This document shows positions 63,584 to 64,000 of a DNA stretch of 64,000 nucleotides, piece after piece. Both the position numbers and the translations under genes were made by a program. The stretch is taken from assembly GCA_019239895.1 (NCBI GenBank), contig JAFAZH010000004.1, positions 124,001-188,000 of the forward strand, read 5' to 3'. The stretch is from Abditibacteriaceae bacterium (GTDB lineage: Bacteria > Armatimonadota > Abditibacteriia > Abditibacteriales > Abditibacteriaceae). Numbering within the stretch: position 1 is the first letter of the stretch; every line of letters starts with the position of its first letter. The notes under the pieces were generated by a model. It did not search any database. It was not told the origin of the DNA and saw only the letters and a list, made by a program, of their open reading frames with translations.

Positions 63584-64000
63584 ATGGATATGACCGCACA
63601 ACGTCTGGATTTAATTATGGCTACCCTGATGGGGGCTGTGCTGGGCGTCCTGCTGCTCTTTGCCCATTATTACTGGGTCATGGCGGCATGGGTGGCGGTT
63701 GTACGCTCCTCGAACGGTTCTCACTCCTATCCTTTAGGCCCAACTTCACGGCTACCGATGCAATACTTCTTTGCCGGGCAATGGCTGCGCATCACTTTGA
63801 GCGGAGTGGCGTTAGGGGGGCTAACTGCCTATACGTGGTCGCACCAGCGTAGCGATCAAACCTGTGCTGCGGATTGGTGTTTACGCGGTGGGCTGCTGCT
63901 TTTCATGGTGTTCCTGGTGCGCCAAGCCACCCTAATATTACACGCCATTTCTATCTTCACCAGCAGAAGTTACATGGGCAGGATGCCTGCAATGCCAGTG
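63584..64000 (+). CDS. Membrane protein, partial (runs off the right edge)
   Basis: The frame from ATG 63584 is open for 139 codons to the window end. It begins MDMTAQRLDLIMATLMGAVL; three hydrophobic segments are seen: IMATLMGAVLGVLLLFAHYY, LRITLSGVALGGLTAY, and RGGLLLFMVFLVRQATLIL. A Cys pair (CAADWC) lies in the second loop. The ribosome-binding site is weak and a start at the second ATG (63590) is equally possible. The layout recalls ATP-synthase AtpI-like proteins but similarity is too slight to name it. Confidence 0.5.
   Translation, partial: MDMTAQRLDLIMATLMGAVLGVLLLFAHYYWVMAAWVAVVRSSNGSHSYPLGPTSRLPMQYFFAGQWLRITLSGVALGGLTAYTWSHQRSDQTCAADWCLRGGLLLFMVFLVRQATLILHAISIFTSRSYMGRMPAMPV

Overview
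The window reads as chromosomal DNA of a diderm, aerobic or facultatively aerobic, free-living bacterium outside the well-studied phyla. Base composition is moderate (roughly low-to-mid 50s % GC by eye), gene density is high, and long GC-rich inverted repeats sit in many intergenic gaps. Evidence for an outer membrane is a large beta-barrel protein ending in Phe and a Wzm/Wzt-type polysaccharide export pair. Together with bacillithiol-type genes, Tat-exported oxidoreductases and GH42-like/pectate-lyase-like enzymes, this resembles Armatimonadota or a neighbouring phylum; that placement is inference. I found no tRNA, rRNA or CRISPR array.

Layout. 1-3.6 kb: the N-terminal 783 residues of a large multi-sensor histidine kinase, then an RsbW-like kinase with its STAS antagonist. 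3.9-7.6 kb: rsmE, prmA and a GAF/HD-GYP signalling protein. 7.9-10.1 kb: superoxide dismutase and a divergent HtrA-like lipoprotein protease. 10.4-18.3 kb: a minus-strand surface-polysaccharide operon with an ABC-2 exporter, a polytopic membrane protein and four glycosyltransferases. 18.4-22.3 kb: two M16-type proteins and a rhomboid protease. 22.46-23.32 kb: a complete IS5-family element inserted in a genomic repeat. 23.5-28.4 kb: a zinc-ribbon membrane protein, acetyl-CoA synthetase and alpha-glucan phosphorylase. 28.7-30.2 kb: a more A+T-rich two-gene module of unknown function. 30.5-32.5 kb: a small exported protein and an enolase-superfamily enzyme. 32.5-43.9 kb: a nitrate-assimilation locus. 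44.1-45.2 kb: a sigma-like protein. 45.4-54.8 kb: a carbohydrate locus with a GH42-like enzyme, a pectate-lyase-like protein, a sugar ABC transporter and a Gfo/Idh/MocA oxidoreductase. 54.9-63.3 kb: a DUF1772 protein and a bacillithiol-type operon. The last 417 bases hold the start of a membrane protein.

How the genes work together. In the nitrate locus, NarK and an outer-membrane porin would take up nitrate, NasA with an FAD/[2Fe-2S] electron donor would reduce it to nitrite, and a NirA-type siroheme enzyme with a small [4Fe-4S] protein and a CysJ-like reductase lacking FMN would make ammonium. These last three proteins begin with the same short motif, which suggests a common docking element. 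nasA and narK share a conserved 37-bp upstream sequence.

In the bacillithiol operon, bshA and bshB1 are clear. The gene between bshB1 and a sodium:solute symporter encodes a 263-residue protein with the BshC core motifs but about half the usual BshC length. It is the best candidate in the window for a poorly described enzyme: a minimal cysteine-adding ligase completing the pathway.

Several kinds of mobile or repetitive DNA punctuate the window: a MITE-like palindromic element present twice in opposite orientations, a second element with similar ends, C+T-rich inverted repeats, and repeats resembling 'GTCATTCTGAGCGAAGCGAA'. One of the last carries the IS insertion.
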